A stretch of 57,680 nt of DNA from a virus. Where the stretch lies: positions 1 through 57,680 of the IMG/VR virus record IMGVR_UViG_3300024264_000039. One strand, 5' to 3'. A program made the translations under genes and the position numbers. Positions 8,287-18,014 of the stretch are shown piece by piece. Each line of letters starts with the position of its first letter. Position 1 is the first letter of the stretch. The notes under the pieces are model-generated. The model saw only the letters and a program-made list of their open reading frames with translations, ran no database searches and had not been told where the DNA came from.

Positions 8287-9891
8287 CTATGCTGTGCTTT
8301 GTGGTAATACTAAAGTAACTCCATACTTCATATTAAATTTATCTACATCACCTTGTGTTCTGATGTAAGAAAAATCTTGTAAAGCTTCGTTACTTCCTGC
8401 AATCAATCTAACCACATCGTCTGTTATTTCTTTAGGTAATCTATTTCTAATTTCTTCAAAAGATAGTTGAGCTGTTTGTGCAGTGGGTACTTGACCTTGA
8501 CCTACTTCTGCTTCTTCTGGTTTAGTACCAAACTTTAATCCTATTCTACCTCCATCTTTTTTACTTAAAACTCCTACATTTGCAGCATCTATTCTTCTTA
8601 TCGAAGCCATTAATTCTGGATAATTGCTAAAAAATTCAATTCGTGCCTTATAACTTTCTAAAGCTTCTGCATATTCAGCAGAATTTTTATCCATCTTAGC
8701 AAGTTTTTTAGCACCTTTTTCAAATTGTTTTAAATTTGCAATTGCTTTATCGGGATCTAATATTTTAGTTGTATCTGATTTACCTCCGATATATTTAATC
8801 AATTCTTTTTCCATAGATAATTCAGCTTCAGCTGCTGCTTTTTGTTCTTTAGTAAATGAACCTGTAGTATCCTTTATAATTTTACTTAACTTTTTCATTC
8901 GATTAAATTGTTTTTCACTAAAACCTTCTTTACCTGCCATGATTTTAGCTTTCTCTATTTCTTTAGTTGCAGTGTACGCTAACTTAGCAATGTCTTTTCT
9001 ATCTTTTTTCTTACCTTGCATGATGCCTAGTAGCGATTTGTTTAGGACTGCAGCTTTGTCTGCAATAGTTCCTGGTGTTCCGATCGCTTCAGATAGGGCA
9101 ATAGCTGCCATACCTTTTTGATCATCATCACCTATTAATTTTTCTATTCTAGATTTTTCTATTTCAAAGGTATCTTCAAAAGTTGGTTCTGTAGGTTGAT
9201 CGTCATCTGTTGTCTTTTCTGCAACGACTGTATCAACAATCTCTTCCATGTTAACTTCTTTAGGTCCTGCATTAGGTAAGAAGCCAGCATCAGTACCATA
9301 TAACTCTTCCTCAATTTCTCTGTCCTCTGTTCTTCCTAAAAACTTTGGATATTTTCCTGTTTCAGTATCCATAAAAATAGCATCAGTAAAACTAATCTCA
9401 TCTCCTACTTTACGAGCATCTAATCTATCCTTCATAACTTTATTATAATCTTCTGCTACACCGAATGTCTCATCCAGCATACCATAATCCTGCATTACCT
9501 TTTTCTCCGCTAAAGTTTTAGGTCTGTTCATGTAAGCCAAACCTGCAGGTAAAACAAAAGGAGCCGCCATTATTCCAGTAGTGCTAGCTGATGGAACAGC
9601 CAAATTACGAAGTTGAGTTAATAAACGTGCGCCTCTAGTTCCTTTAGTAAGACCCTTTCCAGTATTTACGTTTACTGGTTTCTTAGATAAATTAGAACCA
9701 CCTGTCAGTTCTTCTGCCATGTTTCCACTTATAATATCAAGCACAGAAAAACCTGATCTAGTTCCTAAATTAGAACCTGATATTATTCCGCCACCGATGT
9801 TTCCACCACCAGCATACATTTTTCTATTAGAACTTAATTGACCAATACCAGTTGATCCGCCTCTTCTAAATGATGGTCTTTTAAAATACAT
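8287..9891 (-). CDS. Internal virion protein with KKDGGRIG motif (534 aa)
   Basis: N-terminus is Arg/Gly-rich (RRGGSTGIG), followed by a hydrophobic Ala/Pro stretch near residues 95-115 and a long Lys/Glu-rich helical region. Near residue 445 is the motif KKDGGRIGLKFG followed by a KPEEAEVG segment; the same unit recurs in the 782-residue protein two genes upstream (10778-13126), also at DNA level. Its start overlaps the stop of the preceding gene. Probably a structural or ejected protein; the motif may be a docking or processing peptide, which is inference. Confidence 0.85.
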   Translation of the reverse strand: MYFKRPSFRRGGSTGIGQLSSNRKMYAGGGNIGGGIISGSNLGTRSGFSVLDIISGNMAEELTGGSNLSKKPVNVNTGKGLTKGTRGARLLTQLRNLAVPSASTTGIMAAPFVLPAGLAYMNRPKTLAEKKVMQDYGMLDETFGVAEDYNKVMKDRLDARKVGDEISFTDAIFMDTETGKYPKFLGRTEDREIEEELYGTDAGFLPNAGPKEVNMEEIVDTVVAEKTTDDDQPTEPTFEDTFEIEKSRIEKLIGDDDQKGMAAIALSEAIGTPGTIADKAAVLNKSLLGIMQGKKKDRKDIAKLAYTATKEIEKAKIMAGKEGFSEKQFNRMKKLSKIIKDTTGSFTKEQKAAAEAELSMEKELIKYIGGKSDTTKILDPDKAIANLKQFEKGAKKLAKMDKNSAEYAEALESYKARIEFFSNYPELMASIRRIDAANVGVLSKKDGGRIGLKFGTKPEEAEVGQGQVPTAQTAQLSFEEIRNRLPKEITDDVVRLIAGSNEALQDFSYIRTQGDVDKFNMKYGVTLVLPQSTA

Positions 9892-10778
9892 TATTTTCCT
9901 CCAAAAATACTTCCCAAACCATAAGCACTTAATCCAGCAGATAAAGCTTGTGATAAAGGTCCAACTGTTCCACCACCCATGCCTATTTGTTGTGTTGTTG
10001 TAGGTGAACCACTTGCTTGTGATGCAATTCCTGATCCAAAAGCTTGGATTCTACTTAATGGTTCATTGTATGCTAATTGATTTTGTTGTTGTAAAGCATC
10101 TAGTTGCGCTTGTTGATAAGCCAAGTTCCCTGTACCAGCTGCACCTAATTGTTGTACACCTGAAGCCGCTAAAGATGGTTGTAATGATGCTAAGTTTCTT
10201 TGTTGTTCAAAACCTTGTTGTGCTAATTGATTCGCTTGAGTGAAACCTTGACCTAATAATTGAGCTTGTAGTAATGCTCTTTTTTGTGCAGCGTCCGTTG
10301 CATATTGAGCTTGAGCCACACCTTCTCTACCACCACCGAAAGCTCCAGCGTTAATAGCATTGGCTGCAAGTTGTGGTACACCTCTAGCTGTTTGAGTATC
10401 AAACTCTGCAAGAGTCGTATCAATTACTTGTTGTTGATAAGGTGACATGAAAGATTGGAAAGCTTGTGGACCTGAATATGCTGCTGCCTGATCCAAGAAA
10501 GGTTGGTAACCTGCAACTCCTGTTCCAGCGGCTGCACCTGTTACAGCTCCATCTGCACCAAAAGTTAATTGACCAAGTCCTGCTTGAGTTGCTGCTTGTT
10601 GTTGAGCAGCTTGTGTTAAAACGTTTTGTCCTGCAATTTGTGGTCCAAGTTCCGATAACGTTGGTACACCAGTAGAGCCAGGAGCTCTACCAACTTGTTG
10701 TGTTAATAAATCTATGTATTGTTGTTGAGCTGCTTCTATTGCAGGAGATCTTCTTACCGTTTGTGTATAATCTGCCAT
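9891..10778 (-). CDS. Gln/Ala-rich virion protein (295 aa)
   Basis: Gln- and Ala-rich, largely helical protein with the conserved-looking core FMSPYQQQVIDTTLAEFD and AGAFGGGREGVAQAQY, and a Gly-rich hydrophobic C-terminus. I recognise this type of protein from marine podovirus tail operons, where it sits next to large internal virion proteins. It shares stop/start overlaps with both neighbours, showing tight translational coupling. Precise role (internal core, tail needle or ejection protein) is not known. Confidence 0.85.
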   Translation of the reverse strand: MADYTQTVRRSPAIEAAQQQYIDLLTQQVGRAPGSTGVPTLSELGPQIAGQNVLTQAAQQQAATQAGLGQLTFGADGAVTGAAAGTGVAGYQPFLDQAAAYSGPQAFQSFMSPYQQQVIDTTLAEFDTQTARGVPQLAANAINAGAFGGGREGVAQAQYATDAAQKRALLQAQLLGQGFTQANQLAQQGFEQQRNLASLQPSLAASGVQQLGAAGTGNLAYQQAQLDALQQQNQLAYNEPLSRIQAFGSGIASQASGSPTTTQQIGMGGGTVGPLSQALSAGLSAYGLGSIFGGK

Positions 10779-13126
10779 TATGCTTTACCTACTTTTTCTG
10801 CTTGTTTCATTGTGTTGTATAATTTCTTAGATCCTTCTTCAACACTGCCATTACCTATACCACGTACAGCATCAGCAGTCATTACAAATTCATTTTTAGA
10901 TAACATAGCGGGGACATCATCGGCTCTTTCTTTAATACCGACCGGTACAAAACCACCTTCATCTCTGTAGTCTCTTTCAACTACACCTGCATTATTTTTT
11001 CTCATTTGACCTGTTGGTACATCACTTATGCCACCCACTGATTTAAATGTTTTACCTGTTAGTTGAAATATCTCTGCTTCAATGTCGGATACATCTTCAC
11101 CTTTACCAACTAACTGATCTCTTAAAATTAATAGTTCTGATACCCTGTTAGCACCACCTTTGTAACCTATTCTTCCGCCTTTAGCTCTATTTTCATAATC
11201 TATTCCTAATAAAAGTTCTAAAGGATTTCTATCTTCATTAAAATCTTCTAATCTAATTTTTTTGTTATGTTCTCTCATTTTCTCGTTTATAGGGAACCTA
11301 ATTTTTCCAGGTTTTAAAAATAATTGACCTTCATCACTATTTAAAAAAGCTTCTATGTAAGCTTGTTTTTCTGGAGACAATTTATCGTAGTCACTTGAAT
11401 CACGTTTAAAAGTACCTCTGTTATCATTTTTACCATCTTTAAATTTATCTGGAGTACCAAACATTATAGGGTCCCCAAAAAAGAATTCACTTGCACCATA
11501 TCTTCCTTCTTGAGCTATTTTACTATTTAAAAGTTTTTCTATTAAACTTTCATCTGTTCCATCTTTAAGACCTATTCTTCCGCCGTCTTTTTTACCAAGA
11601 CCTGCATTGATAGTTATTTGTTTTAATATTGCTGAATCATTAGGATAAGATCCAGGACTATTTAAAATTCTGAACAATTGTGGCATTGTATAAGACCTAT
11701 CTGTTCCACCAGCACCGCCAAGTTTTTTAAACAAATATGATTTTTCTGCAGAGTTAAAAGATATACCCGCAGCCATTTCCATATCTTCTTCATCTTCGTC
11801 ATCACCTGTTTCAACGTCAATAGTCATGATACCCACTTCTGCTTCTTCTGGTTTAGAACCGAACTTTAATCCTATTCTGCCACCGTCTTTTTTACCGAAA
11901 ACAGATAAATCTATTACTTCACCCTCAAGTCCTGGCGGTATTGAATCTGCAACTATGTTTAATCCATATTTTATTGCATCAGACTTAAGCATTTTTTCTA
12001 ATTTTATTCCTTCAGGACCATAATTTTCAACTAATACTACTTCTGGTTCTCTTGTTATATCAAAATCCTCCAGAGTATATGTAGATTTATTTGCATCTGG
12101 ATCATTAGACTCATAAAATTGTTCCATGATTTCGTCTGGAGTTCCATCAGCAAATCCTATTCTGCCACCATCTTTTTTACCACCAAAGAAATTAGTTAAG
12201 TAACTTGCGTACTCTTCTTGTTTGTCTCCTTTAGCTATTTCATCATAAGTTTCTTCTGTGATATCTACTCCAGCGTCCGCTGCTAATGCTCTAGCTTCTG
12301 CGTATGATCCAGCGAAAGCTATTGCTCCCATTACTGCTGCTTTGTCAATAGAACCATCCTTATTTGTAAAAGCTGCTTTACCAAATTTTTTACCTAGCTC
12401 TAAAGCTTTATTGCCAAGTTTTGAATAATCAAAATCTTTAACTTTATCTGCTGCGGTTTTAAATAAATTAAATTCTTGTGACGCTGCTTGTTTAACATCG
12501 CCTACTAAAGACATGTCGGAAGCGTCTACTAATGCTTCTGTAGCTGTACCTGCGTAATCATTTAAATTTGTAGGTATAATTTCTGTACCTGCGTAATCAT
12601 TTAAATTTGTGGGTATAATTTCTGTAGTTGTTCCTGAGTAATCATTTAAATTTGTGGGTGTAATAGTTTCATTTACTCCTTCGACTCCTGTAGTTCCTCG
12701 GTTCGAGAAGAACTTACCAAGACCCGTCTCTGTTCCTATAGGAGAACTGAATCCACCTTTAAAACCTTGTAGTCCACCTGTGAATGCTCCACCATCTCCA
12801 AAAGGGTTACCTTGAAAACCTGCTCCACCTGCATATCTTGCTAACTGACCCCCACCGTAATTCATAGCTCCAGATTTTAAACCTGCACTAATACTTCCTG
12901 TTTGATCGAATGTACCTATTCCTGACATTGCTGCTGCAACTGCCGGGTTAAATGGTGCAACAAAGGGTGCAGCTTTAACGGCTATGTCTGCTATTTCATT
13001 AGGTATAATTTTTCTTGCAAATTTTTTAAGTTTACTTCCTAAGCCAAATTTTTCTCTAGGTGCAACTTGCATGATGCCACCATTTGCTTGTAATTGTCTG
13101 TTCATTAAAGATCTAGATATCGCCAT
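10778..13126 (-). CDS. Large modular virion protein with repeated DGGRIG motifs (782 aa)
   Basis: N-terminal part contains a hydrophobic Ala/Pro region (AAPFVAPFNPAVAAAMSG) and Gly-rich stretches. A three-fold tandem PTNLNDYAGT repeat follows (12552-12660). The middle holds several GKKDGGRIG copies, each ahead of a charged module, and one AKGGRIGYKGG variant. The C-terminal 70 residues (EGGFVPVGIKERADDVP, then AMLSKNEFVMTADAV) are a module I recognise from many marine phage tail proteins. The repeated Gly/Arg motif may mark module borders. Structural or ejected protein; enzymatic activity is not evident. Confidence 0.87.
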   Translation of the reverse strand: MAISRSLMNRQLQANGGIMQVAPREKFGLGSKLKKFARKIIPNEIADIAVKAAPFVAPFNPAVAAAMSGIGTFDQTGSISAGLKSGAMNYGGGQLARYAGGAGFQGNPFGDGGAFTGGLQGFKGGFSSPIGTETGLGKFFSNRGTTGVEGVNETITPTNLNDYSGTTTEIIPTNLNDYAGTEIIPTNLNDYAGTATEALVDASDMSLVGDVKQAASQEFNLFKTAADKVKDFDYSKLGNKALELGKKFGKAAFTNKDGSIDKAAVMGAIAFAGSYAEARALAADAGVDITEETYDEIAKGDKQEEYASYLTNFFGGKKDGGRIGFADGTPDEIMEQFYESNDPDANKSTYTLEDFDITREPEVVLVENYGPEGIKLEKMLKSDAIKYGLNIVADSIPPGLEGEVIDLSVFGKKDGGRIGLKFGSKPEEAEVGIMTIDVETGDDEDEEDMEMAAGISFNSAEKSYLFKKLGGAGGTDRSYTMPQLFRILNSPGSYPNDSAILKQITINAGLGKKDGGRIGLKDGTDESLIEKLLNSKIAQEGRYGASEFFFGDPIMFGTPDKFKDGKNDNRGTFKRDSSDYDKLSPEKQAYIEAFLNSDEGQLFLKPGKIRFPINEKMREHNKKIRLEDFNEDRNPLELLLGIDYENRAKGGRIGYKGGANRVSELLILRDQLVGKGEDVSDIEAEIFQLTGKTFKSVGGISDVPTGQMRKNNAGVVERDYRDEGGFVPVGIKERADDVPAMLSKNEFVMTADAVRGIGNGSVEEGSKKLYNTMKQAEKVGKA
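12552..12660 (-). repeat. 39-bp in-frame tandem repeat, about 2.8 copies
   Basis: The unit starting gcgtaatcatttaaatttg occurs at 12552, again at 12591 and, slightly diverged and shifted by a few bases, at about 12636. It encodes the PTNLNDYAGT repeat of the 782-residue protein. The 39-base period keeps the reading frame, so copy number can change without disrupting the protein. Confidence 0.8.
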
Positions 13127-13182
13127 AATTTAAATATATTTATACTGTTAAGCAGGCGTAGAAATCCTGTAAATATTATACT

Positions 13183-14145
13183 TTATTTGATTTTCTTGGG
13201 CTCGTCAACAGATTTGAGGGGCCTACTTCCTTGCCACAAATCATCTCTAAACCGACCACAAAATTGATACTCTCCTACGTGAGAAATGTAATCATTTATA
13301 TAAGCGTATACTTTACCACCTATATCCGCCCATCTTTGACAAAACCCAAAGTCTTCTCCAAAATAACGTTTTGTTTTAAGGTCATGTAATGTGTCAAATA
13401 AATTAAACATATTGGCTTTCTTTTCTTCTTTACCATTAATTATAGTAGGTTGATAAATTTCTAATTCTGGATACTCTTTAATCATTTTCTCCAATACTTC
13501 TCTTTTAATTAACATGCATCCAGTAGGTGCATGTGAAAGTTCTATTACACCATTTGTACTTTGAATGTTATCAGGATCTTCTACTTTAACAGGAAAGGTA
13601 AATCCAGATTTAGATAAATCATCTGCTGTTTTAATTGCATCTTCTTTTTCATTTAATCTTCTCCAAGTTTTATCCCAACTCAGCATCTTCATTGGATATG
13701 GACAAGAAATAATATCTTTGTCTAAATCTAACATTTTAAATATAGTAGACCCATTAAAATCAATATCAGAATCTATAAATAATAAATGTGTGTATTGATC
13801 AGGATGGTTAAGCATTTCGGCTACACACAAGTTTCTACCTTGTGTGACAAGAGACGATTTTAATAATGTGAAACTAACTTGTATTTTTTTAGCCCAACAT
13901 TCTTGTTGAAATTTTAAAACGGCTTGACAGTAATGCATACTTACATCACTATGACATGGAGTACACACCATAATTTTAATATCTGGGGCAACCCCTAATT
14001 TTATTTCTGTTACTTCTCCATCGACTGTATTAGTTTTTATAGTTTGATAAGTGTCTTTATTAGGAATTATGGTTTTAGTCGAAGTGTCTTTAGTAAACCA
14101 AATGGGTTCATTGTTTTGGCCCGAGGCCTTATTGCTTTTTTGCAT
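13183..14145 (-). CDS. GT-A fold glycosyltransferase (320 aa)
   Basis: Nucleotide-sugar-dependent glycosyltransferase of GT2-like (GT-A) type. It has KIMVCTPCHSDVSMHY at the start of the catalytic domain, a DSD motif in HLLFIDSDIDF that would bind the metal-nucleotide, and GEDFGFCQRW with the usual acidic catalytic residues. I chose the ATG at 14145 because AAGGAG lies 8 bases upstream; an in-frame ATG at 14199 has no such site. It overlaps the preceding GT4 gene by 17 bases. Together they may glycosylate virion proteins or phage-modified surface sugars. Confidence 0.85.
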   Translation of the reverse strand: MQKSNKASGQNNEPIWFTKDTSTKTIIPNKDTYQTIKTNTVDGEVTEIKLGVAPDIKIMVCTPCHSDVSMHYCQAVLKFQQECWAKKIQVSFTLLKSSLVTQGRNLCVAEMLNHPDQYTHLLFIDSDIDFNGSTIFKMLDLDKDIISCPYPMKMLSWDKTWRRLNEKEDAIKTADDLSKSGFTFPVKVEDPDNIQSTNGVIELSHAPTGCMLIKREVLEKMIKEYPELEIYQPTIINGKEEKKANMFNLFDTLHDLKTKRYFGEDFGFCQRWADIGGKVYAYINDYISHVGEYQFCGRFRDDLWQGSRPLKSVDEPKKIK

Positions 14146-15076
14146 TAATTGCTCCTTGTAAAAATCTAGTCCACGAAGCGGCCTGTTTAGACCATCCATA
14201 ATATAAATTAGTATAGCCAGACTGTGTAGTTAAATGATTGTGAATAGTAGGTTCATGTAGAGTTTTAGCTGCTGCTTCTATGCCGTAAGCAAATTTTTCA
14301 GCTAATCTTTTATAATCTTTGTCATAAGGTATATACATTGGAAATTCAGCACCTGTTTCAAAAAGAGCTCCATAATTTGTAGTAATACAATATAACCCCG
14401 CTGCCATAGATTCTAATAAAGATATACAAGATGTTTCTTCAAAGATACTTGGATAAACGTACATGTTATAGTCTTTGATGTGTTCTCTAATATATTCATT
14501 AGATTTATAACCAATGTAATTTACATTGGGAAGTTGTTTTGCTTGTTCATACAAAGCTTTGTAATTGTGGTCGTTAGCTTCGTAAAAAGATTTTCCATAA
14601 ACTTCACAAGAAGAATATACATCTAAACTAATTAAAGGGTTCTTAACTAATTGCATTGCACCTAATAATACAGATAATCCTCTCCAAGGAGTATTTTGAT
14701 GTATAATTCTAAGAGGTTGGTCTTCTTGATAAGGTTTAGTTTTTTCTATTTTTTCAATACCGTTTTTAATGACAATACATTTGTGATCAGGTAATCCAAA
14801 CATCATTCTAAATTTTTCATGATTCCAATGTGAATTAAAAACGTACCAATCATATATGTTATGATTAGCTTTATTCTTAAACCATGGATATAAATTAGGT
14901 TGATCGTAAGAATTTTTTTGCCAAAGAATATTTACTTTATTTGGATCTATAGGTAGTTTACCAGGAATACTAGTACAAATTTGTGCTTGATCCAATAAAC
15001 TTTTATTTACATACTTAGTTAAAAATCCAAGTTGTAATTCGGTGCCGCCTTTAGGACTTTGGTTTAGTATTTTCAT
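14129..15076 (-). CDS. GT4-family (GT-B) glycosyltransferase (315 aa)
   Basis: Contains features of family 4 glycosyltransferases: an N-terminal Gly-Gly near residue 10, a central VIKNGIE motif, RIIHQNTPWRGLSVLL, and the C-terminal donor-binding YPSIFEETSCISLLESMAAG with the E-x7-E pattern. At 315 residues it is slightly shorter than many GT4 enzymes because the N-terminal domain is trimmed. The next gene downstream encodes a GT-A enzyme, so two sugar-transfer steps are encoded side by side in the tail region. Confidence 0.85.
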   Translation of the reverse strand: MKILNQSPKGGTELQLGFLTKYVNKSLLDQAQICTSIPGKLPIDPNKVNILWQKNSYDQPNLYPWFKNKANHNIYDWYVFNSHWNHEKFRMMFGLPDHKCIVIKNGIEKIEKTKPYQEDQPLRIIHQNTPWRGLSVLLGAMQLVKNPLISLDVYSSCEVYGKSFYEANDHNYKALYEQAKQLPNVNYIGYKSNEYIREHIKDYNMYVYPSIFEETSCISLLESMAAGLYCITTNYGALFETGAEFPMYIPYDKDYKRLAEKFAYGIEAAAKTLHEPTIHNHLTTQSGYTNLYYGWSKQAASWTRFLQGAINAKKQ

Positions 15077-15251
15077 TTTGTTTATTCATAACTTTCTGCA
15101 TTAAATCTAATCCTTTCGGAGAAACTTGAACTGTAACATCTGACACCACATCAGCTCCTTCTAATTTTTCTGTAGAGGTTTCACCCGTTTTTGTATTTCT
15201 ATATGTTGTAATAGTTGTACAATGTATTTTTACTATATTATCCATTTTCAT
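15051..15251 (-). CDS. Small protein before glycosyltransferase genes (66 aa)
   Basis: Begins MKMDNIVKIHCTTITTYRN and has a short beta-rich core (SDVTVQVSPKGLDLMQKVM). It overlaps both neighbours (26 bases with the GT4 gene, 14 bases with the gene upstream), which supports real translation. No family is recognised; likely a small virion component. Confidence 0.65.
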   Translation of the reverse strand: MKMDNIVKIHCTTITTYRNTKTGETSTEKLEGADVVSDVTVQVSPKGLDLMQKVMNKQNENTKPKS

Positions 15252-15573
15252 TCTCTCTGTTTAAAAGTGCATAACTCACAACACCCGTTACTTCATTTGC
15301 TGTATCTGCTTGCATCTTTATAACATCTCCTGCTTCTAAGTTCAAGGTATTTACAATCATATTTGCAGAATTTTTATTAAGTTGCACATGACCTATTTCT
15401 ACATTACTGCCTCCAGATTTTTTTAAATATAAATCAGCATCTACATTGGATGCATCTTGATGGCTTGCTTGTACCGTTTTTACAATCGCTATAGCTGAAA
15501 TTGATATAGTCAAAACTGTAGTTAAATTAGTTGTAGTTAAATCAAATACTTCGCTTTTATAAAAAATACTCAT
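15238..15573 (-). CDS. Small beta-rich tail-region protein (111 aa)
   Basis: Thr/Val/Ile-rich, predicted beta-sandwich composition, including ISAIAIVKTVQASHQD and NVEIGHVQLNKNSANMIV. The ATG overlaps the stop of the 54-residue gene upstream (ATGA). Composition resembles short decoration or tail proteins. No specific function can be given. Confidence 0.75.
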   Translation of the reverse strand: MSIFYKSEVFDLTTTNLTTVLTISISAIAIVKTVQASHQDASNVDADLYLKKSGGSNVEIGHVQLNKNSANMIVNTLNLEAGDVIKMQADTANEVTGVVSYALLNRENENG

Positions 15574-15734
15574 GATAAAAAATAATTAAAGGTATCTTGT
15601 TCATTTTTTAAATCTTCTTGAAAAGAAAAATTAAGTTGTTGTTTCATTGTAGTCATAGACTCAATAATTTGTCTTTGATTTTCTACATCATATTCTTGTT
15701 TGGGTTCAGGTATGTAGTTAGTTAATTTAGCCAT
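15570..15734 (-). CDS. Small acidic helical protein (54 aa)
   Basis: Short gene read directly from the minus strand: ATG at 15734, stop TGA at 15570-15572. Product starts MAKLTNYIPEPKQEYDV and is Gln/Asn/Glu-rich and helical. The stop overlaps the next ATG by 4 bases (ATGA), the pattern seen throughout this operon, which is the main support for it being a gene. Confidence 0.65.
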   Translation of the reverse strand: MAKLTNYIPEPKQEYDVENQRQIIESMTTMKQQLNFSFQEDLKNEQDTFNYFLS

Positions 15735-15749
15735 TATGCTTTATTTATT

Positions 15750-17666
15750 TTATCTCCTTCCGTCTGGTTGCGCATCCATTCTAAAACTACCATAACGCCA
15801 AGTTTCGCCTGCAGCATCATTTTCTATTTTTAATGATAGTAGTCTTCCTCTCGCTCTGGTGTCTACTTTATCAGTAGTGCTGGTTATTGTAAAGGGTCCA
15901 AGTGGCGACCCTGTTTGAGTATCTGAGGGATAATCAGATATAAATAAAGTTACTTTAGAATTACCTACTAAAAATTTATAGTCTGGCATAAATCTTTTCA
16001 TCGACATAAATAATTCTCCATCATCAATATCAAAATCCCCAGATCGTATAAATGCATCTATTGAAGTTGTACCTGAACTATTAACTTGATCATTTCCTAT
16101 TTCATGAGCATAATAAATACTAGCACCATATTTATTAGTAACACCAGATATCATAGAACACACTGGAGTAGCTGTAGTGTCATATTCAGTTGCATAAGGG
16201 TTTTCAAAAACACCTTGATCTTGATAAGTGCTACGAGCAAGAGATGAAGTAGTCCATACATTTTCTTGATAGTTATACGTTACACATCTGTCTATTTGTT
16301 CAGATCCTGATTTAGGATAAAACCAATTTACTTCTGTATATAAAGAATTAGGTGCAGAATAAATAGTAGCTGAAGATTGATAGTTAAGACCTAAATTTCC
16401 ATTTTGAACTGTGAATACAAAATCCTCAACTAAACAAGGAAGAGCCTTGACCGTACCATCATACATAAAAAAACCACCTTCATTAGACATCCAGTAAACA
16501 GCTCCATTAACATAACTTGCTGCATGCTGTGCAATACACCCGCAATTAGTTCCTACTTGTCTAACTGAAAAAGTAAAGGGAGGTCCTACAAATTGAATAA
16601 CATAAGCGGCAACATCTGTTAATACAAAAACATAATCCTTACCTTGAAGGACAGCTGTAATTTTGTTTCCAGTATCTAATCTAAATGTTCCTGCCGTATT
16701 AGTAGCTGTGGGTAAATAAGTATTTAAATCTTCTTGATTTGAAAATCTTACAAACATAGGGTCTTGGGTATTAGGTGTTCCTATGGTTGTTTCAGTTCCA
16801 AAATGAAATAAATGTCTATCTCTATCTGAGACTAAAGTAAATCTGCTAGCTGTTGGATTAGCATTCGTAGAAAAATCTGCTGTTGCTGTTGATGCTCTTA
16901 TTGTTCTAGGATTACTAGCACCTGCATTCCAAGTAAACGTTTTACCATTAAATATAGTTGCAACTAAAACTTCACCAAAATTATCTAAAGACCAATTACC
17001 TGGATCTAACGTTACGTTACTAACAGTTCTTTCACTTCCCCAAGTAGAGTCTCCCCATAAATAGGTACTCCAGCCATAACCTGTTGTTTGAAACGTGGGT
17101 CCAATTTCAACATATGGATTAATCGTTGCAGCGCCTACAGCAGTCGTATTACCGGTAGCATTGGTTCTCATTACAATATTAAAACTATTTGCATCATTAA
17201 CTTGTACTATTTCAAACGCTCCTATTTCAAAATCATCAGCCACATAGCCTGAAGTTGGGGGAGGAGTAACCGACGTAAAAGTTATATATTTTCCTAAAGT
17301 TAAATTATGCGATGTTTTATTTACTGTTACAGAAGTTGAAGAGGCGTTAGTATCGAACGTAGCTCCAGTAATCGCTGTATCTAATGGAGTAATGTCATAA
17401 AAAGCTTCTCCATAATATAAAAATAAACCTTGTGATGTTCCTATGGCCGTATATCTTTCCCCTTTTAAACTAGTAAAAGATAGTTGAGCTCTTGCTACTC
17501 CAGGTAATGTTTCATTAGAAACAGTTAATTGTTCCCATCCACCTATTTTTTCAGGTGCTGTATATCTAAAACGTACAAAATCTCCATCTACCCATTGTCC
17601 AGGAAGAGCGGAAGGTACGCTTTGTTTATTAAAACCAGGTGCAAAGTCTACTTTTTTAAGTGCCAT
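15750..17666 (-). CDS. P22 gp10-like tail stabilisation protein (638 aa)
   Basis: The N-terminus, KKVDFAPGFNKQSVPSA followed by GQWVDGDFVRFRY and EKIGGWEQL, is characteristic of the gp10-type packaged-DNA stabilisation proteins of P22-like podoviruses. These join the portal-adaptor complex to tail spikes or needle and close the tail channel. The remainder is beta-rich, as expected for a beta-propeller-like tail hub. About 640 residues is longer than P22 gp10 but common in marine podoviruses. The gp4-like adaptor encoded at 26483-27136 would be its partner. Confidence 0.85.
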   Translation of the reverse strand: MALKKVDFAPGFNKQSVPSALPGQWVDGDFVRFRYTAPEKIGGWEQLTVSNETLPGVARAQLSFTSLKGERYTAIGTSQGLFLYYGEAFYDITPLDTAITGATFDTNASSTSVTVNKTSHNLTLGKYITFTSVTPPPTSGYVADDFEIGAFEIVQVNDANSFNIVMRTNATGNTTAVGAATINPYVEIGPTFQTTGYGWSTYLWGDSTWGSERTVSNVTLDPGNWSLDNFGEVLVATIFNGKTFTWNAGASNPRTIRASTATADFSTNANPTASRFTLVSDRDRHLFHFGTETTIGTPNTQDPMFVRFSNQEDLNTYLPTATNTAGTFRLDTGNKITAVLQGKDYVFVLTDVAAYVIQFVGPPFTFSVRQVGTNCGCIAQHAASYVNGAVYWMSNEGGFFMYDGTVKALPCLVEDFVFTVQNGNLGLNYQSSATIYSAPNSLYTEVNWFYPKSGSEQIDRCVTYNYQENVWTTSSLARSTYQDQGVFENPYATEYDTTATPVCSMISGVTNKYGASIYYAHEIGNDQVNSSGTTSIDAFIRSGDFDIDDGELFMSMKRFMPDYKFLVGNSKVTLFISDYPSDTQTGSPLGPFTITSTTDKVDTRARGRLLSLKIENDAAGETWRYGSFRMDAQPDGRR

Positions 17667-17687
17667 AAGCTTGAATATACAAGGTTT

Positions 17688-18014
17688 TTAATTTTTTGGT
17701 AGTATTATATTCCAATCTAGCTTAGATATCAAATCTTCTAATTGTACATCTTTCACATTATTCTCTCTTAAATATTGATGTAATTCTTCTACATCCACAA
17801 TAATCCATTTATCAATAAAAAATACCATTTTATCCGCTTTAGTTTTAAAGCTGCCTATTTTAAATCCTTCTTTAGTAAGGGGTCTTGTATCAAATTTTAA
17901 TTTTTGATTTAATCTATTTTTAAGAACTCCTGATATATTCCATAATTCTTTCTGTTGTTGATTGGGAGAAGCGTAGGTAATATCTTCTAAATACTTTTTA
18001 AATTCATTTAACAT
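17688..18014 (-). CDS. Unknown small protein (108 aa) after carbamoyltransferase
   Basis: The ATG overlaps the carbamoyltransferase stop region by 11 bases. The product has a charged helical N-terminus and a core KADKMVFFIDKWIIVDVEELH. No family recognised. It might assist the modification enzymes encoded just upstream, but that rests on position only. Confidence 0.7.
   Translation of the reverse strand: MLNEFKKYLEDITYASPNQQQKELWNISGVLKNRLNQKLKFDTRPLTKEGFKIGSFKTKADKMVFFIDKWIIVDVEELHQYLRENNVKDVQLEDLISKLDWNIILPKN

Noticed and set aside
10004-10675. Rightward frames opposite the Gln-rich virion protein
   Set aside because: Leu/Val-rich antisense shadows of a repetitive Gln/Ala gene, with no ribosome site or homology.
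12552-12660. CRISPR-like repeats
   Set aside because: Repeats are in-frame tandem copies without unique spacers.
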